Source of the DNA: Orobanche coerulescens
Taxonomy: Eukaryota > Streptophyta > Magnoliopsida > Lamiales > Orobanchaceae
Assembly: GCA_033398695.1 (NCBI GenBank)
Contig: CM065804.1
Coordinates: 10,215,001 to 10,279,000, forward strand
Length of the DNA: 64,000 nt
Direction of reading: 5' to 3'
Shown: piece after piece, positions 42,925 to 54,674 of the stretch
How positions within the stretch are numbered: the stretch's first letter is position 1
Layout: each line of letters starts with the position of its first letter
The notes under the pieces: generated by a model
Told to the model about the DNA's origin: nothing
Seen by the model: the letters and a program-made list of their open reading frames with translations, nothing else
Database searches by the model: none
Made by a program: the position numbers and the translations under genes

Positions 42925-43932
42925 TTACACTCGCTCTTGATCTTCTCCAATGAGGGCCTTCCTTCGGTCTTCTTTTCTGCTCACCTCCTTCTTGCTCTCG
43001 TCCTTCTTGAGATCAGGATAGTTAATTTGAATGTGTCCTGTCTTGTGGCAATTATAACATTCCACCTTCCACCTTCCAGCTTTTTGATTTCTCCTGGGGT
43101 TCTCCTTATAATTCTTTTTGTATTTGGAGTAATTCTTTATGAAGTTGGTGAACCTTTGCATTATGAACGCCATTTCTTCCTCAAAATCAAGTGGATTTGG
43201 AGGTTTTACATCAGGTAGGCTCTTGGCGGGGGACTCGGTTGCAAAGGCTATTCCCTTCTCTGCAGGCTCGGTAGATGATGAACTTGGAAGCTCAAACTCA
43301 TAATCCTTAAATCATAGAACAACTCTTAGATCTTTATTTTGTTAAGATCCTTGGATTTTCTCATGGCCACTGCCTTCGTACTCCATTCAGGATTGAGAGA
43401 TCTTAAGACCTTCAGCGTCATCTCCATGTTCCCATATGATTTTCCCTGAGAGTTAATCTCATTGATGATTTCAGTGAACCTTGTGTCCACTTGGTCTATG
43501 GATTTGCCATTCTTCATTTTGAAGTTTGTCAAATTTTTGAGTAGCAATTGACAACTTGTTTTATTTTATCAACTCGGTTCCCTCACACATTAAGGCTAAT
43601 GTGTCCCAGATTTCTTTGGCGTTTTTGAAGTTCTTGATCTTGACCATTGTTGATTTGTCAAGGGTTTGGTACAACACGTCTCTGGCCCGGTTATCAAGGT
43701 TGGCCAGCTTTCTTTCTTCAATGGTCAGCTTCGTCCTCTTCTTTGGGATCTTCTCTGGCTTCCCGACTGCAATCTCCTCAGGAGTGTTGTCCTTCTCGAA
43801 GGTGAATGGACCGTCCTCTATGATGCACCACATGTCGTCGTGGATTGAAGATAAGTGTGCCTGCATCCTTATCTTCCAAAGATCATACTCGTCAACTGAA
43901 AAAATAGGTAATCTAGAATGCATGTGTTCCAT
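42925..43932 (-). pseudogene. Element S gag, N-terminal part and zinc knuckle
   Basis: Start codon is probably the ATG at 43932 (MEHMHSRLPIF), since the open frame above it runs into the primer-binding site. It contains YDLWKIRMQAHLSSIHDDMW and IEERKLANLDNRARDVL, typical of Copia gag. Stops occur near 43560 and 43325. The knuckle CYNCHKTGHIQINY has Tyr for the last Cys, so zinc binding is impaired. Confidence 0.85.
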
Positions 43933-43997
43933 TTCTAAAATGAGCTTAAAATATATCCTCGATATATGGATCTGGTTCTTGAAATATTGAACCAACC

Positions 43998-44009
43998 GCT
44001 CTGATACCA
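43998..44009 (-). other. Primer-binding site, element S
   Basis: Minus strand TGGTATCAGAGC, two bases from the 5' LTR. This is the standard initiator-Met-tRNA primer site of plant Copia elements. Confidence 0.9.
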
Positions 44010-44011
44010 CT

Positions 44012-45469
44012 TGTAGGTCACAAGTCGTCCAGGAATAAGTCTAGAGGGGGATGAATAGACTTATTGAAACTCTTAAAATCTTTTCTCCGAAGAGTGAGTT
44101 TCTCAGCTGATAGATATGCGGAAATCAGCTGATGACGAAAACAAAACTAAGCAATGGAACGGTAAAGTATGAATGCAACAGTTAAGTGTGATGCTGAAAA
44201 CAGTAAAACACGCAGGCAATTTATAGTGGTCTCAGAGGTGGGGTAATCCTCTACTAATCCACTTTCTCGAAACCAGTTGGAGATGAATCCACTATAATTC
44301 TCAACTAGTGATAAATATTACGGTGATTCTTTTACTTAGCTACAACAACTTCCAACCAGTGGAAATCCCGTTGTTGCAACTCCTCTTTGACTGCCTAGCA
44401 CCACTTGATTCAAATCCTCGGATGCCTATCAGTCTCGCAACTTCGACCAGTGAAGTACCCCGAACTCAGGTTTTAAGACAAGAGTGTTTTTCTTCTCCAA
44501 CTAAGAGCTTTCTTCAAATAAGAACTTCGAGTACTGCTCTTTTCACGATGCTATATGATTGCTTTGATAACTTTGATCGCTTGAGAGTTTTGTTCGCATC
44601 GTTCTCAAATCTTCGGATATATAGAAGTGTCGATCCTTGAGCATAATTCATAGCCGTTGCAAATCTTGTAACAAATCCGTCCGTTGGAGAGAAAGACTTC
44701 ATTGTTTTTTCTTTTTAAACGTTGTAGGGCTGGATTCCCATATTTTAATCCATCTTTCGACCGTTGTGAAGACTTACATGTGAGGCGCCGAATCTTTTGA
44801 ATATAATAAGATTAAAGTCTTCAGTGGTAGGTCTGGATGAATTATTTAATTCATATCCTTTGCGGGAATCTCTCAAATTTGTCCCTTCACGCTTGCATGT
44901 GACTTTCCGTAAATATTGACTATTCAACGCATGCTGATGTGGACTTGGAGTACTTGGCTGATCTCTTATAAGTCAAGCTGTCAGATGTCCAGTCAACTTC
45001 TCTACAGTTTCGACTTCTCTGTCGATGACTTCTCTGATGTCCTGTTGAGACTTGCCTGATCAGATGACTTGTCTGAAGTCTTCTGTCTTGATGAATTTTG
45101 ACTTATCTATTGGTCAGACTTCAGATGTCTTGGTATGATGATCATTTGACTGCAGTCTGGTCAACCATCACTGATGAATTTTTGTTTCTCTGATTTAGAC
45201 TTGACTGTGACTTCGGCTTTACTGCAGTGTTTGGTTTACACTTCTCTGAAGTACTTATCTGTACTTTTGTACTTAGCCGATTTTGAGCCTAACTTAAATG
45301 GCCTATAGAAGACACTCATTTGGTTCTTCTTTACATTTTGTCAAGTATTTAACTTAACATAATTTGCCCTTGGAAGATACTCATCTGGTTCTTCCTTACA
45401 TTTTTGCCAAGTAATAAACATTTGAATTACAATAATGACGTCATCAAAATCTAACAAGTATTCCTAACA
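44012..45469 (-). repeat. Element S 5' LTR (1458 bp)
   Basis: Pairs with 7223-8701. Plus-strand view starts TGTAGGTCACAAG and ends CCTAACA, followed by TSD CAAGC at 45470-45474. Confidence 0.93.
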
Positions 45470-45804
45470 CAAGCACGGGAAGCGCACACAAAGGATGAAC
45501 AATCATTATATTACGAGGCTCGAGTAAGACTCGAGTTTATTTTTGAATGTTCATGTTGTCTGTCGGAGTCAGTGGAGTGAACGTTTTCTATTTTAAAGTT
45601 GTGGTTAAAGTCCCCTGCATGGGCAATGGATTTATATTATATTATGTTTTACTGCATTCGAGTCAAAATATTTTGGTCGAGGCAACGGCCTGATATTACA
45701 TTTTACGTTATTGTGATGTGTATGGTTACGTGAATGTTTAGCCAGGTAGGCCATGTGAAGGTTATACGATGTGTAACGTCCCTTGTGTTAATCGTGGTGT
45801 TACA
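45470..45804 (+). repeat. Element C 5' LTR, right part
   Basis: Continues element C after S. It ends in a GTGTAACGTCCC word and GGTGTTACA at 45804, like the LTR ends of D and G. Confidence 0.8.
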
Positions 45805-45808
45805 TTTA

Positions 45809-45820
45809 TGTTATCAGAGA
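45809..45820 (+). other. Primer-binding site, element C
   Basis: TGTTATCAGAGA, four bases after the LTR end, a decayed version of TGGTATCAGAGC. Confidence 0.65.
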
Positions 45821-46066
45821 GACAGGTTTGTGAATACCTAGGCTGTCAGTCGATTTGGGTCCGTCAGTTGAGTCGTAAGAGTAAGTTGTTGAGCCTAACA
45901 TCAGCGTGATACCATCTCTCCGTGCGACCCATGGCTGTAAGTCTCCTCAAACTGTTACGATTCTGTATAATTTTTCTATGTGAATTATAATCGTGAGTTG
46001 GGGTACCGATGATGTACATTGTGAACTATGCTGATCTTGTCTCATTTCAAATCCTTATTCTTCAGT

Positions 46067-47219
46067 ATGTTGAGAGGTCGTGCTAGACCAGCTCGGGGAT
46101 GCGGCCGAGGCCGTGGTCGTAGTGCTGTAATGAGGGAGTTACGGATTCCCAGTCATCAGCGGATTCGGCTTCGCATTCAGTGCCAAATACTCTGCCCTTG
46201 AGTTCTAACAAACATCAGGACTTATCAGTTAGCCTGGACCAACCATTGGGTAATAACGTCGACACAGGAGCTACTGCTATTATTCAGCAGTTGGTAGCTC
46301 AATTGGCTCAGATAGCTCAAGGTGGGCACCAGAATCCGCCCCGACTAATGAAGATGAAGCCAGCAAATGGCTTCAGAAGGCGACGAAGATGCACCCCCTT
46401 GTTTTGCTAGTTCTATTGATTTCTTGGGTTGGGAGAACGGGCTTTTCCAATTAGGCAGGACTTTTGATATTGTGGCTTGTCCAGATGGTAGGAGGGTGCC
46501 TATTGTCCACTACCTCCTGGACAAGGAAGCCGCCGAATGGTGGGAGACAGTGGCACATAGGGATCTCATATCTACCTGGGATGAGTTTAAGACTGCCATG
46601 GAGGAGGAATATTGTCCATCGCCGGTTCGGGAGCGTAGTATCGTCGACTTCTTTACAGCTATACTGCAGGATATATCGATATCTCAGGCTATTATCAACT
46701 ACAACCACCATTTGAGTTGTGTGAAAGATCAAGTGAGATCTGAGGCGGATAAGATCCACTATTTTAACATGCATATGAAGCCGCATATTCGACAGAGCAT
46801 GGTACCACTTATGTGTACTACGTTGAAAGAATATATGGATCGTGCTTTGGCGATCGAGATGGCTATTCCAGAATTAGAGCTTGGTTCCGAGTCTAAGAAA
46901 TAGAAGATACTGGCAACTTCTCAGCCGGTAAGGGTGGTAGATTTTCTAAGTCGCAATCTGCTCCCACATCGGGGAGAAGATCGTTTCATCAAGCTGGTGG
47001 CTCCCATGGTAACCGTTCGGTTTAGTCCTCTATTCCTAGTGGCATAGCCTGTTTTAATTGCAACCAGAGCGAACACGCAGTGAAAGAGTGCCCGTTTCCA
47101 TTGGTTACTTGTTACTCATGCGGGCAGAGTGGGCATCGTGCAGTTCACTGTGAGAAAGTGGCCAGAGCAGCCAGAGATCCAACAGCAACTACAGTGCAGA
47201 AGGAGATCAGTGTCGATTA
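46067..47219 (+). pseudogene. Element C gag
   Basis: It starts MLRGRARPARGCGRGRGRS at 46067, right after an acceptor-like TTCTTCAG. The frame shifts near 46180 and 46367. The core 46367-46903 contains FLGWENGLFQLGRTFDIV, EAAEWWETVAHRDL, ISISQAIINYNHHL and CTTLKEYMDRALAIEMAI, then a stop. Two CCHC knuckles follow in other frames: CFNCNQSEHAVKEC and CYSCGQSGHRAVHC. It is the same gag family as G and A. Element B cuts in at 47274, so pol is not seen. Confidence 0.85.
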
Positions 47220-48230
47220 GAAGACCCCAATTTCTCAGACTCCTCAGGGTTCGGGCCATGATAAGGGTCGGGTGTAACACCCCTAAAACCAACCGAGAAT
47301 ATTACAGCGTCGTGGGCCCCGCCGGAAGCCACTAGGCTAAAAATCATTCTCGCAAATGTTTCAAACACGCCAAAGAGGCAAAGACGGTAATATTTTAAAT
47401 GCCCAACTATACTTTCTAAAATATAATTCTCAATTACCGTCATAAAATACCATTTGAAAGTACAAGGTAAAATGCCAAATCTCAACAGTTTCAAAATGTA
47501 CGTTAAGCCAACACTTATACGTACTGATAAAATGGTTTAGGGAAGAGGGGTTTAACGAAATAACCCCAGTTTACGAAATACCCAAAAGGCCATTTTAAAG
47601 TTGTACACGAGGTGGTAAGATACCGGAAAGCCATTTTAAAATACACACGCAGCGGATATAAATAAAATTCAAAATATACATATGCAACGGAATAGAACAA
47701 TCAAACAAATACTCGGTTCCCAAAAATAACGCCATAGCCAGTATCACTTGGGAAGCTCATATCTTCACGACCGCTACTAGCTCGATCTCCGAGTACCTAA
47801 AAAGAAAGTCCACGACGGGGTCAGCCACAATACTCAACAATGATAACAATCACATCATCACAAATAATTGCATACCAATGTAATTACAAAGTAAGAATAC
47901 TACCAATGTAATCTTACTGTCATAACCTTACCAACTCGTGATAATCAATATCAATCCCAGACTTACCATAATCCATATCTCGTGATGTCGATATGAAGAC
48001 CCGAACCAAAGTTTGTGTACCGGTTCACAAACGATAACAAAATCCTCAAAATACCACCATGACTCATGAATACACGATACACAGTATTCGGCCAATCCAA
48101 TCATATCCATTGGTTAACACCATCATAACTCAACACTAATAATCGAGTACCAATCTAGACAAGTACCAACAATATATGAAAACAGATATCTCACAAATAA
48201 TCAATTACTATCAATACAATAACCTCAAGG

Positions 48231-48419
48231 TCGCAACCAAGGGTCACGAAAGCATCTATACAGGAATACTCCGGAACGTGGGTGCCATTTAGGTCTTATC
48301 CCTCAACACATTACATACCTTAAAATATACCCCAATGTCGCAACCAAGGGTCACGGAAGCATCTACACAGGAATACTCCAGAACGTGAGAGCAATTTAGG
48401 TCTTATCTCTCAACACATC
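48231..48419 (-). repeat. Two-copy minisatellite, ~107-bp period (element B LTR)
   Basis: Units start at 48231 and 48338 with TCGCAACCAAGGGTCACG and share CAGGAATACTCC and TTTAGGTCTTATC. Recurs at 61882-62071. Confidence 0.85.
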
Positions 48420-50079
48420 GGCCCAGTCACAAGAGTCTTTCGACCCCAATCATATCAAAACAACAAGATAAAATATATATATTAAGGCATTTGCTAGAAT
48501 TGGCTTTCTCGATTATCACCAACAATAACCAACTCTTGACCATAACTACATAACCGTCCAATCTCATACTATCACGGAACTATTCAGAATAACCAGAACC
48601 TACAATTTTCGTAACATTCCTCGATACTTGATGAAACCACATACCTTAGACTGTAGAACTTATATCTTCGTCTTTACCAGACGGTAATCCCAAAGCTCAA
48701 TTATACATCTTGACGTATGCAAATCATATACCCTATGATTACGCACCAAAACCAAAACACAACATATTAACTTCATCTCCAAAATTTTTATATACAGCCA
48801 TTGCTATACGAATTATAAATGAAATGAAACCGAAACCATTCATTAAGTATTATGAACTGAACAAGTATAACTTGCCTCGATATCGATACGACAAAGCCGT
48901 TACCAATTCCATTACCTTCGTCTACGAGCTCCTCAGCCCCGACCAAAGCAATCTACGAACTCTCCAATCTCAACCGCAACCCAACGATCAATCATCACAA
49001 CCTATTGCAATAACCGATTAACACACATTCGATAAAAATCAACAACCGATATAGCCAACCAATCAAATTCAATGGTTCAACGATACCTCGACCATATACA
49101 AAACCAAATAATCCAACTAAACAAATACGAACTCGTATATACGATACAAGTCGCAACTCGATAATTATAATTAACAATCAATATAACCGATCAACAATTC
49201 CTACGGTTCCACAATATCCCGAATAACACAAATCCGATCAACCCAAATCAATCAACCACGAATCCATAACCACGATACGATTCCATAATCTGATAATCAT
49301 ATCAACGATCAACTCATCCCAATAACAAGGATTACATAACATACTCTATTCCGAATTCAACCTACTAGATGAATTAACAAGATTCCTCTTTGTTCATATT
49401 CGTAAATTCATAGAAAAATTACCAGTTATTATCATGAATAATCACATACCGAAATTAACCTTAATCTTTCCAAATTCCATTCATAAATCACATATATATA
49501 ACTCAAGAGTTCTTCAAGAACATTAGTCCGTAATCACGTTCATACTCAACAAAACGGTATACTCTGATGCCTTCTAACATCTAAACAAGCACTTAATTCA
49601 CAATCCAAGGTATATATCATTTTGTTCTTCAATATACAATTCATATAACCTCAAGAATCACAACACCACCACCATGTACATGCTTATAATCAAAACCAAG
49701 AGCACCATGATTCCATAATCATGTTCATGACAAACAACATAATCGAAGGCATATATCGTCATATTCTCCAACATACAATTCACATAACCTCAAGAACCAC
49801 AACACCACCACCATAACCATCATCATACGAAGAAAGACATTAACAACAATATCAAAATCTGAATCAAAGAGAGGAGTTTTCAGCATACCTCTTGAAGAAG
49901 AACCACAAAGATCAAACACTTCAAGAAACATCAAGGATTCCAAACCTCAAGCTTCTAATCCAATCATCAAGGCCTTAACCAATGTTTAAGGGTCTGAAAT
50001 AAGCTTAGAAGTGAAGAGGGACAAAGCTTGGGAGGAAAAATCTGTTTCCTTTCGTGAAGAAATGAAAGACCAACCTTTG

Positions 50080-50086
50080 TTATATA
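50080..50086 (-). promoter_or_regulatory. TATA box, element B 3' LTR
   Basis: Minus strand TATATAA, 13 bp downstream of the palindrome array in element orientation. The 5' LTR equivalent is 63752-63758. Confidence 0.65.
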
Positions 50087-50099
50087 ATCTGCCCGGCAC

Positions 50100-50544
50100 G
50101 TTACGTACGTTAACACCCATCATTAACGTACGTAAGACCTCCCAACGTACGCTACATGTTCTACTTAGCGTACGTTATCAGCATCCAGAGCTCACTCCCT
50201 CATTTTGTACCTTGTGTTACGTATGTAACGCCTGCCATAGCGTATGTAACACAGGGTTGACTTGCTACAGTAATATACCCATTTAACGTACGTAATGCTC
50301 TGCCCGTAACGTACGTAGGGCTCTATGTTGACTCGCCTTTCCACATCTGCGCCGAAAGTTGCCGATACCGGGCCCACTTTTCGATCACAGCTCGGACCCT
50401 CTCTAATCCTCTTCATAACGTACGTTATGCGCTCTGCTTAACGTACATTGTGCTTGTACCTTAACGTACGTAAGCTCCTATGCTTAACGTACGTTACGCT
50501 TACCCATTTAGCGTATGTAAGCTCCTCAGCTTAGCGTACGTAAT
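50100..50544 (-). repeat. Palindrome array, TTACGTACGTAA type (element B)
   Basis: About fifteen copies of TTACGTACGTAA, TTAACGTACGTAA and TTAGCGTACGTTA variants with spacers of about 10-60 bp. The same array reappears at 63772-64000. Confidence 0.92.
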
Positions 50545-50901
50545 GACTTCTGCACTTATCCAATTCTAACTGTTCTTGTCCGTCTCGACATACTGGATAC
50601 GTATAAATACATACACTCGTCCCAAAAATATCATACGATACATCTGATACACAATATCCTCAAATGCAATTGTCGACCAAGTAGGACGATCATACAAATA
50701 AATACTCATACAATATATCCAACATCAAAAGACATATCAAGCATGTAATATCCTTTAATTTAAAATAACCTCGATAGATATGCGGGTACAGCCGTCACAG
50801 TTCTCAAAACAATTCGTCCATACCGTATCGGTCCCACACCGTACAGTACAACTCAGATAAAATAATGCGAAAAATTCATAGCGAAATTCTAGGATATTAC
50901 A

Positions 50902-50979
50902 TATCTTCCCACTTAAATAAGTTTCGTCCTCGAAACTTAACATCCTGTCATAATCAATATCTCAATCCCGAAATATCCT
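50902..50979 (-). other. Element B 3' end: hairpin and purine tract
   Basis: On the minus strand AAGTTTCG-AGGA-CGAAACTT (50919-50938) forms a perfect 8-bp stem, followed by a short AAGTGGGAAGATA purine tract next to the LTR. The TSD AAAAT of element A follows at 50980-50984. Confidence 0.75.
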
Positions 50980-51503
50980 AAAATTATAATACCCCCGAGA
51001 TATTCAAGGTATATTACAGTGCCGTGGACCCCTACATGGGACCCACCAGGCTAGACACAAATTACCACAATAAAAACACACATCATCCAGATGAAAATCA
51101 AATAACACGCCCGGTACAACCGGCGGAATAATCAGCACCGACAACATAATTAACTTCAATGAATACGAATCACAATTCGAAAAGAAAAGCCTAAGTACTC
51201 GCGAATATAATCTATAAGTTTATAAAGTAGACAACAACCATATCGAAGGGAACAACGGAAACAACGACCCTGGCCAGCATCCTCGTACTTTCCCAGCGCC
51301 CGCTCGTCCGGCTAATCATAACCTGAAATCCATAACAAGAATTTCCCCAAAACGGGTCCCCAAAGGGGTTAACAATTACGCTAGTATAAGTAATCAAGGC
51401 AAACCATTCGCTTACACATTTCATAGTACAATGCACCAAATTCATTTCAAAACCAAAAACCAGACCTGTCTTTTCCGGAAACAAACAGTCAATCATCAAT
51501 TTG

Positions 51504-51735
51504 CCTAGGACCGGGGTGAAGCCACTGGTCCCACTCGAGGCCTCTAAGGACCCTCCCGAGCTGGCCATATCATAAAACAAATCACGCACAGGCATCGCCT
51601 AGGACCGGGGTGAAGCCACTGATCCCACTCGAGGCCTCTATGGACCCTCCCGAGCTAGCTAGCGAAACAAACTCGTGAATCTAGAGTGAAGTCATAGATT
51701 CCCTCGAGGCCCCGTCGGACCCTCCCGAGGTGAAC
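51504..51735 (-). repeat. Minisatellite, ~94-bp period (A 3' LTR)
   Basis: Three units share CTCGAGGCCTCTA or close, and GGACCCTCCCGAG. Recurs at 58782-59012. The words GAGGCCTC and GGGTC link it to the G minisatellite. Confidence 0.85.
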
Positions 51736-52349
51736 AAAGCACGCATAATATACATTACCATTTCATGTTAAGCATAAAGGTTTCCAAAAATACTTGCCAT
51801 GAATAATTGACGACGCAACGAACGGAAAGGAAAATTACCGACGAACGCTAGGAACCAACAAAACCGAACCTAACGATTCGAAGAATACAATCACAACCAT
51901 TTCCAAAAGATTATGGAAAAGGAATACACCCGAAAACCCGCCTACGATTCATGTATATTTGTACGAGAACAACAACGAGGGCGGACCACAACCAAACCCT
52001 CTCGATTACGAAATTACCACGAAATATACCATGAATCCGTAGGAAAACCAAGAATACCAACAAGATTAATCATATTTATCATGAATTAATCAACAACACG
52101 GAACGAATCGAACAATAAAATCGAAAACCCCCAATTTACCCAAAAGTAGGGTTCTTAGAAGATTTACCTTGATTCGGACGGATGAAGACGATTATGATGA
52201 TGATAAACTACACTAGGAACACAATACTTGATTCCCCAAGAATTTCCACGGGCAAAACTTGAAGAATCGCTCAAAACCTCACTTGGATTGCAGCTCTCGG
52301 TCGGAGGAGAAGAAATGAAGGAAATGCCGAAATGAAGGTCAACCCCCGG

Positions 52350-52355
52350 TTTATA
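52350..52355 (-). promoter_or_regulatory. TATA box, element A 3' LTR
   Basis: Minus strand TTTTATAAACC, 15 bp from the palindrome array. The 5' LTR equivalent is 59628-59633. A donor-like CAAG|GTAAAT lies further downstream, at 52167 and 59445 in plus coordinates. Confidence 0.65.
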
Positions 52356-52370
52356 AAACCTGGGCCTTCG

Positions 52371-52770
52371 TTACGTACGTTACATGAGCTGGTTAACGTA
52401 CGTAATGCTCATTACGTATGTTAACACTCAAGTATTACCGTACGTAATGGCTGGGCAGAACAGTCTGCCCCAAAACGTTGAGGTCGCTAGCGTACGCTGC
52501 ATCAGACGGCTAGCGTACGCAACAAGAGGCTTACGTACGTAACAACAATGCCTTTACGTACGTAAGGGTCTGGGTAAAACTGGGTAGGCTCACTGTCCAA
52601 CAACGCTGGGTTCGATAACGTACGCTACGCCGGATAGTTTAGCATACGCTACCATGGACTTTACGTACGTAACAGAAAGAGTTAACGTACGTAATGGTTC
52701 GGACAGAACAATATGTTCAATCTGCTGAAGGCCATAACGTACGTTAGCGGTGAGCTATAACGTACGTTAT
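52371..52770 (-). repeat. Palindrome array, mixed ACGTACGT and GCGTACGC cores (A 3' LTR)
   Basis: About fifteen motifs such as TTACGTACGTAA, TAACGTACGTTA and TAGCGTACGCTA. The last form is intermediate between the GCGCGC type of C and D and the ACGTACGT type of B. A 26-bp near-perfect palindrome with GCATGC ends follows at 52798-52823. Confidence 0.92.
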
Positions 52771-53340
52771 GAAGGTGCCGATAGTGCACGCAAGAAAGCA
52801 TGCATAACACACGTTATGCATGCAGCAGTTCAACACTGCTGAACGAAGTTAGCTGCATCGGGCGGTCCGACAACGAGACGCAACACAAGGACAGATTCCA
52901 GAAGCGTAAACACGAAATAATCACGACAACGAAGCTAAGCACTGAAGGAAAATACAATTCCGACTACCGAGGAATCCGAGAAACGACAAAGAAAGTGAAA
53001 TTCCCTAAACTTATAGGAAATTACAAAGCGGCCCAGACGTCCGAAAATCACGATACGACGTCGGATCAATAAACCGAAACTCACAACATGAACAACTCAA
53101 CCACATGAACTCGTGCAACCAAAGAAATTACCAAATCGAACGGGTTCTACGAGAATCGAACGTCCGTGCAACAATGCACGACATAAGACGGAATAATAAC
53201 AAAACATCTCTGAAACTCGTCCAAATGGACAAACTCCAAGAATAAAATAGATTTAAAATGTCGAAACGGTTACAAGCGAGTTGCTAAAAACGAAAATACA
53301 CCAAAAATGAGAATATCGGGAAAAAAATGCGGATATTACA

Positions 53341-53377
53341 TTCTACCCCTCTAAAAATAAGTTTCGTCCCGAAAGTT
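53341..53377 (-). other. Element A purine tract and hairpin
   Basis: On the minus strand AACTTTCGGGACGAAACTT is followed by AGAGGGGTAGAA next to the 3' LTR. The same hairpin-plus-tract order occurs in B and G. Confidence 0.8.
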
Positions 53378-54674
53378 AAGAAACAAACAACTCGGGGTAC
53401 CTAGCGCGCATGCTATCTTCGGTTCCCAACTTGCCTCCTCGACACCATACCTCGACCACTGCACCTTGACCAAAGGAATGGTCTTATGCCTCAGTCGCTT
53501 CTCGTGGTGCTCCAAAATCTTCAGGGGACTCTCCTCGAAGGTAGTATCCTCGGCGACATCAATCTCACCATAGTGGATGACGTGACTAGGATCCGGAACA
53601 TATTTCCTCAGTTCGGAAACATGAAAAACGCTATGAACGTGACTCAAGGCCGGAGGTAGTGCCAAACGGTATGCCAACTCACCGACTCGCTCGAGAAGCT
53701 CAAAGGGCCCAATAAATCTCGGACTCAACTTTCAGTTCTTCCCGAAGCGGAAAACTCCCCTCGTCGGCGACACCTTTAGCAAAACGTGGTCTCCCACCTC
53801 GAACTCCAAAGGTCGACGACGGACGTCGGCATACGACTTCTGTCGACTCTGAGCAGTCAACATCCGTTCTCAAATCAATTCCACCTTCCACCTCGTCCCT
53901 AAAACGATATCTGGTTCGGTCCCGACCAAATCGGACGCCTCATTCCAACAAATTGACGATCGACAACGCCGCCATAAAGCGCTTCATACGGTGCCATCTG
54001 AATCGACGCGTGCCAACTATTGTTGTACGTGAATTCGATCAATGGCAAATATTCATCCCAGTCACTACTCCAGTCGAGAGCACGAGCACGAAACATATCC
54101 TCGAACGTCTGGATAGTGCGTTCCGATTGTCCATCTGACTGAGGATGAAAAAGGTACTCAAACGCAAACGAGTACCCAACGCCTTACACACCGCCTGCCA
54201 AAAATGGGATATAAAACGGCCATCCCGATCCAAAACAATAGACTTCTGAGTACCGTGAAGCCTCACAATTTGCGCAATAAACACGCGAGCCAACTTCTCC
54301 GTGGCCCAAGTATCCTTGATGCCCAGAAAATGTGCCGACTTGGTCAGATGATCAACAATCACCCAAACCATATTCATGCCTGACCTCAATCTCGGCAAAC
54401 TCGTGATGAAGTCCATCGAAATATCTTCACATTTCCATTCCGGGATGGGAAGTGACTGCAATAACCCGGCCGGTCGCTGATGCTCGATTTTGACCTGCTG
54501 ACAAGTCAAACATCTCTCTACAAACCGTGCGACCTCCTCCTTCATATCATTCCACCAGAAATTCCTCATCAGGTCCTTGTACATCTTACTCGATCCAGTA
54601 TGAACGGAGTAAGGCGTAGCATGGGTCTCACGCAAAATACCCTGTCCCAATTCCGAGTCGTTTGGTACGCACAA
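53351..54674 (-). pseudogene. Element A integrase and chromodomain-like tail
   Basis: Reading from 54674: zinc-binding HATPYSVHTGSSKMYKDL and CLTCQQVK, catalytic Asp in ISMDFITSLPR, Asp in IVLDRDGRFIS, and, after a frameshift near 54150, Glu in DGQSERTIQ. A further shifted piece has WDEYLPLIEFTYNNSWHASI. The last frame (53728-53351) has SPRFIGPFELLERVGELAYR, SHVHSVFHVSELRKYVPD and a chromodomain-like LVKVQWSRYGVEEASWE. The three catalytic acids survive, but at least three frameshifts separate them. Confidence 0.92.

Larger units (their letters stand above)
7223..45469 (-). mobile_element. Element S: SIRE/Maximus-type Copia retrotransposon
   Basis: LTRs at 7223-8701 and 44012-45469 begin TGTAGG and end CCTAACA in plus-strand view. 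Perfect TSDs CAAGC flank it at 7218-7222 and 45470-45474. A primer-binding site TGGTATCAGAGC lies next to the 5' LTR and a purine tract next to the 3' LTR. The order gag, protease, integrase, RT, RNase H, then a long third ORF identifies the SIRE/Maximus lineage. H, D (carrying G) and F are inserted in it; without them it is about 12 kb. LTRs differ by several percent, and stops and frameshifts show it is dead. Confidence 0.92.
5886..47273 (+). mobile_element. Element C: Ty3/Gypsy retrotransposon, host of S and B
   Basis: The outermost recognisable element. Its 5' LTR starts TGTAATATTC at 5886, is split at 7222/45470 by element S, and ends GGTGTTACA at 45804. A primer-binding site and a gag gene follow. 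Element B interrupts it at 47274, and its pol and 3' LTR lie beyond the window if they exist. The LTR start, array, TATA and end match elements D, G, A and B, so all five belong to one related Gypsy group. Confidence 0.8.
47274..50901 (-). repeat. Element B 3' LTR (3628 bp)
   Basis: Plus-strand view starts TGTAACACCCCTAAAACC and ends GGATATTACA. It aligns with 60937-64000 throughout. A 100-codon plus-strand frame at 48710-49021 is partly kept in the other copy (62358-62681), but it is antisense to the element and of simple composition, so it is not called. Confidence 0.9.
50985..53340 (-). repeat. Element A 3' LTR
   Basis: Plus-strand view starts TATAATACCCCC; the other copy starts TGTAACACCCCC, so the terminal TG has become TA and AC has become AT, as expected from cytosine deamination. 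Ends GCGGATATTACA. Confidence 0.92.

Noticed and set aside
48710..49021. 103-codon plus frame in the B LTR, partly preserved at 62358-62681
   Set aside because: Preservation is explained by LTR identity; it is antisense to B, of simple composition, and the C-terminus differs by a frameshift between copies.
52800..53072. 90-codon plus frame repeated at 60077-60349
   Set aside because: Lies in both LTRs of A, antisense, beginning in the 26-bp palindrome; no recognisable domain.
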